Assembly (NCBI GenBank): GCA_028278105.1
Contig: JANQEX010000075.1
Location: forward strand, 1-48,674
DNA length: 48,674 nt
Source of the DNA: Alphaproteobacteria bacterium
GTDB lineage: Bacteria; Pseudomonadota; Alphaproteobacteria; UBA9219; RGZA01
Direction of reading: 5' to 3'
Of the stretch, positions 15,897-23,200 are shown piece after piece (position 1 is the first letter of the stretch; every line of letters begins with the position of its first letter). The position numbers were made by a program, and so were the translations under genes. The notes beneath the pieces were generated by a model. That model searched no databases. It saw only the letters and a program-made list of their open reading frames with translations, and was not told the origin of the DNA.

Positions 15897-16163
15897 ATGG
15901 ATTCAAAAACCGTGGAAATCTTTGTGCCTTTGCTGGACGAAGGGGTGCCAACCGTTCGTGGGACGATGGCCATACCGCTTGGCAAGGATCTGTACAGGGT
16001 TTTGCCGACCCCGAATTATGACCCGGAAGACGAAATATGGGAATTTTTGCCGGACTCGATTGTTCGTTGCGTCTGGATGAAAGGCGAAGGGGAACGCTAT
16101 CTTCAGGCGACAGAGGTGCAAGGCCCGGACGGGAATTTCATTCCTTCCGGCGGGGCCACATGA
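15897..16163 (+). CDS. family A small protein, copy A1 (candidate immunity)
   Basis: 88 residues from ATG 15897 (GAGGTGG just upstream); an earlier in-frame ATG at 15885 overlaps the toxin stop. The sequence reads 'VEIFVPLLDEGVPTVRGTMAIPLGKDLYRVL', 'NYDPEDEIWEFLPDSIVRC', 'ATEVQGPDGNFIPSGGAT'. This predicted small beta protein belongs to a widespread uncharacterised type ('PLLDEG..', 'WEF.PGS.VRC'). It is the first gene after the toxin, 8 bp downstream, the usual place for a cognate immunity gene. Immunity proteins of colicin E5 type are of similar size (about 83 residues). Function is inferred from context. Confidence 0.7.
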   Translation: MDSKTVEIFVPLLDEGVPTVRGTMAIPLGKDLYRVLPTPNYDPEDEIWEFLPDSIVRCVWMKGEGERYLQATEVQGPDGNFIPSGGAT

Positions 16164-16193
16164 AGCTCCGGGTCAGGCTGTTGAGTGGGGGAA

Positions 16194-16254
16194 ACTATTC
16201 TTCTTGAAAAAGAAGCGCCAAATCTGCTGGTGAGGGAAAGGCCGGAGCGGCTTC
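16194..16254 (+). pseudogene. relic of family A upstream of B1
   Basis: The stretch CTTCTTGAAAAAGAAGCGCC followed by AAATCTGCTGGTGAGGG reads LLEKEAPNLL in one frame. It matches the relic at 17804 and, more distantly, the PLLDEG.P segment of family A. It precedes B1 as the 17804 relic precedes B3, so the relic and the B gene were probably copied as one block. Confidence 0.5.
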
Positions 16255-16485
16255 ATGAAATGGATTGCTGATACAACAACCCCAAGACGACTGCATTGCG
16301 AAATCGAGCGGCAGGTATTGAATAGTCTGACGCCCGGACAGGAAACCCGTTTTGGTTATTTTCTTTACATATGGGAAAATGGAAAAGGGCTGGCCGACGA
16401 AATGCAGGATGATCTTGAAACGGCTATTGACGGGGCACTCAAAAGATATGGCGTGCCCAAGGATTCTTGGAAAAAGGTTGAGTAG
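16255..16485 (+). CDS. family B small protein, copy B1 (candidate immunity/accessory)
   Basis: 76 residues: 'MKWIA', a short variable part, then 'GYFLYIWENGKGLADEMQDDLETAIDGALKRYGVPKDSWKKVE'. Two homologues follow at 16601 and 17896, and the C-terminal '(Y/F)GV.(K/R)(D/E)(S/A)W' signature is kept in all. The leader and first 15 bp match those of B3 closely. I recognise a common uncharacterised fold with a helix ending in 'FGVP..W', but no assigned function. Confidence 0.65.
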   Translation: MKWIADTTTPRRLHCEIERQVLNSLTPGQETRFGYFLYIWENGKGLADEMQDDLETAIDGALKRYGVPKDSWKKVE

Positions 16486-16600
16486 GTCCTGGCGGGTCAT
16501 TCCCTAAGGAGGCGGCCTTAAGTACATCCCAAAATGGAGGCAAAGAACCAGACGGTGGCGGAAATCACGGATATTATTTTAGGAACGGAGGGGAAATCTC

Positions 16601-16828
16601 ATGAAATGGACTGCCTTGATGGCCGGGGAAACAGAAAGGAAGTTTCTCATCGAGCCTGAGATATATACCGACCTGTCAACGTCGGAAAAGGAAACGCAGT
16701 ATAAGATATACGTCTATGAAAACGGTATTGACAAATACGATTACCTGTTGCCGACACGCGACGACGCGATTGAATTTGCGCATGAAAAATTCGGCGTTTC
16801 CCGCGAAGCATGGCAAAGGGTAGAATAG
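16601..16828 (+). CDS. family B small protein, copy B2
   Basis: 75 residues: 'MKWTALMAGETERKFLIEPEIYTDLSTSEKETQYKIYVYENGIDKYDYLLPTRDDAIEFAHEKFGVSREAWQRVE' in overview, sharing 'YENGIDKYDYL' with B3 and 'FGVSREAWQRVE' with both. GGAGGGG lies about 7 bp before the ATG. The 115-bp gap before it has no intact gene, though one frame reads Gly/Asn-rich 'GGKEPDGGGNHGYYF' and might be a toxin-linker remnant. Confidence 0.65.
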   Translation: MKWTALMAGETERKFLIEPEIYTDLSTSEKETQYKIYVYENGIDKYDYLLPTRDDAIEFAHEKFGVSREAWQRVE

Positions 16829-16878
16829 AAAAACCATGACGAACGATGCGAACGAAAAAGAAAGGTAAGGGGCCTGAA

Positions 16879-17157
16879 ATGAAGAGTGAAGATACAGTCG
16901 AAGTTTTCGTCCCTTTGCTTGACGAAGGAACGCCCACGCTTAGGGGTACACAGGCCCTTCCTTTGGGTGAAGGGTTATACAAGGTCCTTTTACCTGTTTC
17001 GAATTACGATCCTGAAGATGAAGTTTGGGAATTTCCGCCCGGTTCAATCGTGCGTTGTGTCGAAACAACCAGCGCCATCACGGGAAAGAAAATTCTTAAG
17101 GCCAATGAAATGCAAAGGCCGGACGGAACATTCGTGCGCACTTGTGGCGGCACCTGA
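16879..17157 (+). CDS. family A small protein, copy A2 (candidate immunity)
   Basis: 92 residues from ATG 16879 (AAGGGG upstream, and the same start context as A1); an in-frame ATG at 16846 is possible. 'VEVFVPLLDEGTPTLRGTQALPLGEGLYKVL', 'NYDPEDEVWEFPPGSIVRC', 'ANEMQRPDGTFVRTCGGT'. It differs clearly from A1/A3 in nucleotides, so it is an older duplicate. A2 and A4 form one subgroup (KSEDTVEVF start, PDGTFVR end); A1 and A3 form the other. Confidence 0.65.
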   Translation: MKSEDTVEVFVPLLDEGTPTLRGTQALPLGEGLYKVLLPVSNYDPEDEVWEFPPGSIVRCVETTSAITGKKILKANEMQRPDGTFVRTCGGT

Positions 17158-17166
17158 CGGTGATGC

Positions 17167-17445
17167 ATGGACCGTGACATGGATTCAAAAACCGTGAAAA
17201 TCTTTGTGCCTTTGCTGGACGAAGGGGTGCCAACCGTTCGTGGGACGATGGCCGTACCGCTTGGCGAGGATCTGTACAGGGTTTTGCCGACCCCGAATTA
17301 TGACCCGGAAGACGAAACATGGGAATTTTTGCCAGGATCAATCGTCCGTTGCGTCTGGGAAGAGAATGAGGGGAAGCACTATCTGGAGGCGACAGAGGTG
17401 CAAGGCCCGGACGGGAATTTCATTCCTTCCGGCGGGGCCACATGA
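17167..17445 (+). CDS. family A small protein, copy A3 (near-identical to A1)
   Basis: 92 residues if started at ATG 17167, or 88 at ATG 17179, the position equivalent to A1. The first ~155 bp and last ~55 bp of the 267-bp common part are almost identical to A1. The middle (residues ~53-75 of the A1 numbering) differs strongly: WMKGEGERYLQ in A1 against WEENEGKHYLE here. The flanking 3' DNA is also shared with A1. This looks like a recent duplicate with change focused on one surface patch. Confidence 0.7.
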   Translation: MDRDMDSKTVKIFVPLLDEGVPTVRGTMAVPLGEDLYRVLPTPNYDPEDETWEFLPGSIVRCVWEENEGKHYLEATEVQGPDGNFIPSGGAT

Positions 17446-17481
17446 GGCTCCGGGCCAGGCTGTTGAGTGGGGAAAACTATA

Positions 17482-17790
17482 ATGCTGACGAAAGACCAAG
17501 ACAGGGGGCCTGAAATAAAGAGTGAAGATACAGTCGAAGTTTTCGTCCCCTTGCTCGACGAAGGAACTCCAACAGTAAGGGCAACCCAGGCCATTCCGTT
17601 GGGAGACGGTTTATACAAGATTCTGCCGGCGCCGGATTACGATTCGGAGGGTGAAACATGGGAATTTCCTCCGGGTTCGGTTGTCAGATGTGATGTGGCA
17701 ACGGATTTTCGCAATGGCGAGAAATTTCTACGTGCTTATGAAATGCAAGGCCCAGACGGAACATTCGTGCGTTCCAGTGGAGGAACGTGA
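17482..17790 (+). CDS. family A small protein, copy A4
   Basis: 102 residues from ATG 17482; a GTG at 17467 is an alternative. The ATG used by A2 has become ATA here (Ile before KSEDTVEVF), so the start has moved upstream into sequence derived from the A3 downstream flank. 'VEVFVPLLDEGTPTVRATQAIPLGDGLYKIL', 'WEFPPGSVVRC', 'YEMQGPDGTFVRSSGGT'. Candidate immunity paralogue. Confidence 0.65.
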   Translation: MLTKDQDRGPEIKSEDTVEVFVPLLDEGTPTVRATQAIPLGDGLYKILPAPDYDSEGETWEFPPGSVVRCDVATDFRNGEKFLRAYEMQGPDGTFVRSSGGT

Positions 17791-17803
17791 ATTTTTGAAC
17801 CGT

Positions 17804-17899
17804 ATGCCAAATTTGGCAAGCGTCAAAATCCATGCGCCTCTTCTTGAAGAAGGAGCGCCAAATCTGCTGGCGGGGGAAAAGACAGGAGCGGCTCCATGA
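17804..17899 (+). pseudogene. truncated family A relic
   Basis: A 31-codon frame (MPNLASVKIHAPLLEEGAPNLL...) ending in TGA at the start of B3. 'VKIHAPLLEEGAPN' matches the first strand of family A ('VKIFVPLLDEGVPT'). The rest of the domain is missing. It overlaps the B3 start by 4 bp (ATGA), so it could survive as a translational leader for B3. Confidence 0.6.
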
Positions 17900-18108
17900 A
17901 ATGGATTGCCCGGCATAGTGGTCCATTAGGCAGGCTTGATTGCACGATTAAACATGACAAATACGTGGGCTATTACCTTTATATCTACATCAATGGAATT
18001 GACACTTACGACTATCTTCAAGACAGTTTCGAAATAGCTGTTGATCAGGCGCTTGAACAGTTCGGCGTTCCAAAGGATGCGTGGCGGAAGGCGGACGGCG
18101 CGGAATAA
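17896..18108 (+). CDS. family B small protein, copy B3
   Basis: 70 residues: 'MKWIARHSGPLGRLDCTIKHD', then 'YYLYIYINGIDTYDYLQDSFEIAVDQALEQFGVPKDAWRKADG'. It is the last gene of the array. The upstream 60 bp (GCGCCAAATCTGCTGGCGGG and following) are shared with B1. Downstream it converges on the lipoprotein gene 23 bp away. Confidence 0.65.
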   Translation: MKWIARHSGPLGRLDCTIKHDKYVGYYLYIYINGIDTYDYLQDSFEIAVDQALEQFGVPKDAWRKADGAE

Positions 18109-18131
18109 CCCGCGCGGCCTGGTCCATTAGC

Positions 18132-18530
18132 CTAGGGATATTCCTGCAAGGGACGGTAGATATCGTCGCGCCGCCGCCGGGTTTTCAGGAAATGCAGGCA
18201 GGCGTTCAGGTTGCCGATCGTGTCGACCATCACGACCCTGCCGTTGTCGAACAGGAAACGGGTGGTGCAGCGGTCCCATCTTCGGATGCCCTCGGTGGAC
18301 ATGACGCGCGCGCGGCTGGCGTATTCGAGCGAGGTCAGGCCCCTGTCAATCGTTATCTTGCGCGAGGGCGCGCCGTAATAAAACAGGATGTCGCCGCGCG
18401 TGCGGCCGAGATAAATCTGGCTGAGCCTCGGCCTTGCGCGCGCCTGAACGTCCTCCTCCGTCAACCGCGGCCCGTGGCCGATGCAGGCGGAAAGAAGCAA
18501 AACAGCCGGAGCAAGGAAAAGGTGACGCAT
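18132..18530 (-). CDS. small lipoprotein (BamE/SmpA-like)
   Basis: 132 residues, the only gene on the minus strand within the cluster. The N-terminus MRHLFLAPAVLLLSAC is a lipoprotein signal with lipobox LLSAC, so Cys16 would be lipidated. The mature part, 'YLGRTRGDILFYYGAPSRK..DRGLTSLEYASRARV' then 'TTRFLFDNGRVVMVDTIGN', has the layout of BamE/SmpA-type domains ('G.t..dvl..yG.P', ending in '.F.dg.v'). Its ATG overlaps the ATG of the divergent tape-measure gene by two bases, so both cannot have leaders free of the other's coding sequence. It may be a surface-exclusion or adsorption factor, or a host gene caught by rearrangement. Confidence 0.65.
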   Translation of the reverse strand: MRHLFLAPAVLLLSACIGHGPRLTEEDVQARARPRLSQIYLGRTRGDILFYYGAPSRKITIDRGLTSLEYASRARVMSTEGIRRWDRCTTRFLFDNGRVVMVDTIGNLNACLHFLKTRRRRDDIYRPLQEYP

Positions 18531-19203
18531 GGCGGCAGAGGATATATCCCGGAATGCTCTTGACCGGATCGGGGACACGAAAGGAAAGCTCGGCGAAGTG
18601 CTGGTCCAGCTGGAACAACTGGAGTCTAGCCTCAACCGGCCTTTTGCCGCAATGGGCGGGGGGCTGGAGCGGCTGGGGGACAGAATCTCCCTGGTCTTCG
18701 ACAGGATCAGCCGGCTCAACAAGGCGATTGAAAAGGATTTTACCTCCGGGATCACGCAGGCCATCCGCAGCGGCGGGGATTTTTCCAATCTGTTCGACCG
18801 GCTGCGCGGCACGATTGAGGATTTCGTCATCCGCCTCGGCGTGGTGAACCCGCTTTTCAACGCGTTGTACGGCACGTCGAAGGTGGAGCTTTCCGATACC
18901 CGCCCTTCCTATTTCGCGTCGGGAGGGATTCTGGGCGGGATCCTTTCCCTGTTCGAGGCGCGGGCGGCCGGCGGGCCGGTGCGCGCCGGCGTGCCCTATC
19001 TGGTGGGCGAGCGCGGGCCGGAGCTTTTCGTGCCGCGGGCGGCGGGACGCATTACGGCGAACGCGGCGCTAGCGGCTTCGGCCGCGCCGGTCCATGTGAC
19101 CATGAACATCGCGACGCCCGACGCCACGTCGTTCCGCGCCTCGCAGGCGCAGATCGCGGCCCGGATGCTGGACGGCATCCGCCTGGCGCAGAGGATAAGG
19201 TAG
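18529..19203 (+). CDS. short tail tape-measure protein (GTA gp11-like), displaced
   Basis: 224 residues, close to the size of the Rhodobacter GTA tape measure. Residues 1-60 are coiled-coil-like, followed by 'LFDRLRGTIEDFVIRLGVVNPLFNALYG' and the hallmark 'FASGGI..', 'GGPVRAGVPYLVGERGPELFVPRAAGRI'. The C-terminal 'APVHVTMNIATPDATSFRASQAQIAARM' is also typical. In GTAs gp11 precedes gp12; here it lies 5 kb downstream, after gp13 and the toxin island, just before gp14's repeat-filled upstream region. The ATG at 18529 overlaps the divergent lipoprotein start. Confidence 0.85.
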   Translation: MAAEDISRNALDRIGDTKGKLGEVLVQLEQLESSLNRPFAAMGGGLERLGDRISLVFDRISRLNKAIEKDFTSGITQAIRSGGDFSNLFDRLRGTIEDFVIRLGVVNPLFNALYGTSKVELSDTRPSYFASGGILGGILSLFEARAAGGPVRAGVPYLVGERGPELFVPRAAGRITANAALAASAAPVHVTMNIATPDATSFRASQAQIAARMLDGIRLAQRIR

Positions 19204-19233
19204 AAAAAGTCTTTTCGTGCCGTGGGGTTTTGC

Positions 19234-19313
19234 GAAAGGGTCGGGAAGGCCGGAAGGGTCCAAAAGGTCAATAAAAAAGACCCTCCTGACCCTTAATGCC
19301 CCTTGAGACCCTG
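19234..19313. repeat. 9-bp tandem array with inverted partner, copy 3
   Basis: AAGGGTCNN nonamers, an A-rich loop, and the complementary CCTCCTGACCCT and CCTTGAGACCCT arms. The inner loop and right arm match the 12894-12960 copy nearly base for base. A GGGAGGGG palindrome follows at 19320-19338. Confidence 0.8.
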
Positions 19314-19368
19314 TTGCACACCCCTCCCAGGGAGGGGAGTCTGGGCGGGCCAAAGGAAGGGGAACCTT

Positions 19369-19502
19369 GGTGGTGTCTCAGTTTGAAAAATATCATGCCC
19401 GCCCCCGCCTCCGCGAGGGCAGGCTCCGGCGGGCATCCCATTGTTTTTAATCAAATGGGACCCCCGCCTTCGCGGGGGTGATTTCCAAAGTGAGACACTA
19501 CC
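19369..19502. mobile_element. MITE-like element, GGTAGTG family, copy a
   Basis: 134 bp. The left terminus is GGTGGTGTCTCAGTTTG; the right terminus is the complement of GGTAGTGTCTCACTTTGG. It is flanked by the perfect 8-bp direct repeat GGAACCTT at 19361-19368 and 19503-19510. The interior holds 'CCCGCCTTCGCGGGGG'-type hairpins and no coding frame. It lies in the 357-bp gap before the NlpC/P60 gene. Confidence 0.9.
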
Positions 19503-19560
19503 GGAACCTTTTGCCGCTTTTCACTTTCGATTCTGCTCATAACTGAACACGGAACATGCC

Positions 19561-19971
19561 ATGGACATCCCGCGCATGATCGATGCCGCGCGCGCCTGCG
19601 TCGGCACGCCTTTTTGCCATCAAGGGCGCGCGCCAGGGGCGGGGCTGGACTGCATCGGCCTTGTGATCTGCGCCCTGCGCGCGGGCGGGATGGAGGGCCT
19701 GCGCGACCGGCGGAACTATTCCCGCCTGCCGGAGCCGGGCGCGCTGCGGCGGGCTCTGGAAACGCATGGATTTGCGCAGGCGGGCGGGCCGGAAGAAGCG
19801 GGCGATATTCTGCTGTTCCGCTTCAACCGCGCGCCGCAGCACGTGGCGCTGGCGGCGGGCGCGGGGCGGATGATCCACGCCTATGCGCCGCTGGGGCGCG
19901 TGGTGGAATGCGCCATCGGCCCCGGCTGGCGGCGGCGGCTGGTGGGAATCTGGCGGTTAAGCGCCCGGTAA
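19561..19971 (+). CDS. tail-associated NlpC/P60 peptidase (GTA gp14-like)
   Basis: 136 residues. 'DAARACVGTPFCHQGRAPGAGLDCIGLVICALRAGG' carries the catalytic Cys in LDCIGL (Cys36). The His lies in 'RAPQHVALAAGAGRMIHAY', with both QHV and MIHA present. Such proteases cleave cell-wall peptides so the tail can pass the peptidoglycan. It is in the normal position between the tape-measure and hub genes. 'RRRLVGIWRL' closes the domain as in GTA gp14. Confidence 0.92.
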   Translation: MDIPRMIDAARACVGTPFCHQGRAPGAGLDCIGLVICALRAGGMEGLRDRRNYSRLPEPGALRRALETHGFAQAGGPEEAGDILLFRFNRAPQHVALAAGAGRMIHAYAPLGRVVECAIGPGWRRRLVGIWRLSAR

Positions 19972-20089
19972 TTGGTGCTCGGCAAAAACTTCAGCCAAGC
20001 CAAATAAGAAATTTGTTTAGGGAAGGAATTAAAGAATGGGGTCTTCCTGTTTCCGTTCATGCGAAAGGCAAAGCTTTTCAAGTCCGACG

Positions 20090-20131
20090 CTTCACCCCAC
20101 CCCCAACCCCTCCCTCAAGGGGAGGGGAGTC
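20090..20131. repeat. G/C-rich palindromic half element
   Basis: CACCCCACCCCCAACCCCTC followed by CCTCAAGGGGAGGGGAG, the reverse complement of the left arm of the 7962 element. It occupies the space between the peptidase and hub genes. Confidence 0.75.
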
Positions 20132-20212
20132 CGGTTTTTTCGCTTTGCATAAGTTTTTCCGCAATTGGCAATTGAACCGAGCACTAAGCACCGGCAACCA
20201 AGGATTTTCAAA

Positions 20213-23200
20213 ATGGCTTCCATTCTTCTGACCGTCGCGGGCAACGTGGCGGGCAACGCCATCCTGCCCGGAATCGGCGGCGCGATTCTCGGCGGGCTCG
20301 GCGGCATGGCGGGGTCGCGGATCGACAACGCCCTGTTTGGCGGCGATACGGCGTTCAAGGGCCCGCGGCTTGAAAACCTGAAGGTGCAGGATTCCAGCTA
20401 TGGCAACGGCATCCCCACGCTTTACGGCACGGTGCGCGTGGCGGGCAACGTGATCTGGGCGAGCGATCTGATCGAGACGATCAGTTCGGAGTCCGCCGGC
20501 GGCAAGGGCGGCGGCGGCGCGACGGTGGAAAAGGCGTCCTACGCGGTGGATTGCGCGATTGCGCTTGGCGCGGGCCCCATCGGCGGCATCCGCACCATCT
20601 GGGCCGACAGCAAGCAGATCTACAGCGATGGCCTCTGGGCCGACGGCGTGTTGTGGGATTCGGAGATTTACCTGGGCGCGGACGGCCAGGCGCGCTCGCC
20701 CCTGATGGAAAGCGCCTTGGGCGCGGACAATGTCCCGGCCTACCGGGGTCTTGCCTATGTGGTTCTGCACCGCTTGCAGCTTGGCAATTTCGGCAACCGC
20801 ATTCCCAACCTGACCTTCGAGGTAACCGCGCCGGAGGCCGGCGCGAATCCGCTCTGGCTCGGCGGCGTGAATCCCGGCATCGGCGCGCGGGTGTCCAACA
20901 CGCTGTGCTCGCAAAGCGTGCCGCCGGTTGCCAGCGCGACGCGGGGCGGCCGGATTCTGCGCGCGGTCGTGGGCGGCTTTCTGAACGAGGAGCCCGACAG
21001 CCGCTTCACCGCCGTGGAGTATGACGTGAGCGGCGACGCGCCGGAGGAAATCGCCCGCGCCACCAGCGCCGCGATCAGCGGGCATTATGATATCGAGAGC
21101 CTAAGCCTTGCCGCCGACCCGCCGGGCGCGAAAATCGTTTTCTTCATGCAGTATTTCGCGGGCGCCGCCGTGGCGCTCGCGCTTTACGACATCGCCGGCG
21201 CCGGCTTCGGCGCGGTGTGCGAGGATGCCCATGGGTCCTATGAAGGCGGGGCGCAGGTCGCCTGGCTGGACGACCAGCGCGTCGCCGTGTGGGAAAAGCA
21301 GGCTGCCGGCAAGGGCGTGCGCGTTTACGCCGTGGCCGGGCTGTCGCTCACGCCCGTCGGCTCCTTCGATGTGTGGGGCGCAAGCGCCGCCACGCGCCAT
21401 CCCCTGCCTTTTGCCCATATGGCGCCGCTTCCCGACGGGCTGTTTATCCTGGCGGGCGACAGTTCCGGCACGCCGTCCACCATCTACGGCCGCGCCCTGC
21501 AATGGCAGAACAACAGCCTGACGGTCGGCGCCGAGCAGGTGGTGAGCGCCAGCGTTTATACCGGCGCGTCGGCGCAGAACACGCTGCTGTCCATCGGCGG
21601 CGGCGAGATGGTTCTGGCGCGCGCCACCGGCGCCACGCTGCGGCTGATCTCGTTCATCCCCTCGACGGGCGGCGTGACCATCACGCGCGACTGGACGGTG
21701 ATCACCCTGACTCCCAACGGGCAGGTCAGCGTGAACGTGTCGAACGGGCGGCTGTTCTTCCTGCATGTGGCGTTTTCAACCGGCACGTTCCGCTATGGCG
21801 AGATCGGGCTGGAGGCGGGGAGCTTTTCGCTTTTGCTGGACACCACCGCGGTGGGCGGGGATTATTTCAACCCCGCCGGCGGCTATGCGGGCGCGCATGC
21901 GCTGGGGCGCTCGCGCTACATGGTGCTGAACGCCAATGTCGCCGACCTGATGACGCTCGTGGGGCTGTTTGAAAAGGCTTCGGCCGCGCAGGACCTGGCG
22001 GATGTCGTGGCCGATATTTTGCGGCGCGCGGGCTATGCGGAAAGCGATTACGACGTGAGCGCGCTGTCCGGCCTCCGCGTGAGCGGCTATGCCGTGCAGG
22101 GCCCTTCGCCCGCGCGCAACGCGCTGGCCCCGCTTGGGGAAGCTTTCAATTTTGACCTAGTTGAAAGCGATGGAATCCTGAAAGCCAGGGTTTATTCGGC
22201 GACGGCGGATGCCACGGTGGACGCGACGGAGTTGCGGGCGGTGGCCGAAGATGGCGAGCCGCCGCCTCGCGTCGCCAGCAGGCGCGCGCAGGAGCTGGAC
22301 CTGCCGCGCGAGGTGGTGGTGAGCCATCTGGACCCCGAACGGGATTACCAGAAAGGCAGCCAGCGCGCCCGCCGCGCGCAAGGTCCGGCGCATGCCAGCG
22401 AGGAGCTTTCGATCCCCCTGGCGCTTTCGGCGGAAGAGGCCAAGGCGCTGGCGGAAAACAAGCTGTTCCGCGCCTGGGGCGAACGGGAGGCGCTGGACAT
22501 CAGCCTGTCGCGCGCCTTCGTGGCGCTGGACCCCGGCGACGTGGTGAGCGTGGAAAGCCGCCTGATGCGTCTGACCGGCCTCGCCGCTTCCGGCGGGCGC
22601 ATCGCGGCGGAAGGCGTGGCGCTGGACGCCGCGGCCCTGGGCGGAAACCCGGACGCCCTGGCGGATTCCGGCCAGGGCGGCCAGCGCATTGCCATGGAAG
22701 CGGTGGCGACCACGCTCCACCTGATGGACCTGCCCCTGTTGCGCGAGGCCGACGACCAGCCCGGCTATTATGTAACGGCCAGCGGGCGCGCGGGCTGGAA
22801 AGGTGCCGCGCTTTACCGCTCCTACGACGATACAAGCTGGACGCAGACCGCCCGCTTTACCCTTCCCGCCACCTGCGGCGTCGCCATCACGGCCTTGCCG
22901 GCGACCCGCGCGGAATATCCCGACCGGGCGAACAGCGTGACCATCGGCCTGCTGCGCGGCAGCGTTTCGGGCTGCACCGAGGCCCAATGGCTGGCGGGCG
23001 CCAATGCCGCCCTGCTGGGCGATGAAATTATCCAGTTCGGCGCGGTCGGCCTGAATGCCGACGGGTCGGTGACGCTGTCGGACCTCCTGCGCGGGCGCAG
23101 GGGAACGGAAAGCGCCATGAACGGCCATGGCGTGGGCGAGCGCTTTGTCCTTTTGCAAAACGAGACGGCACGCTTCCTGCCGCTGACCCTGGGCGACCGG

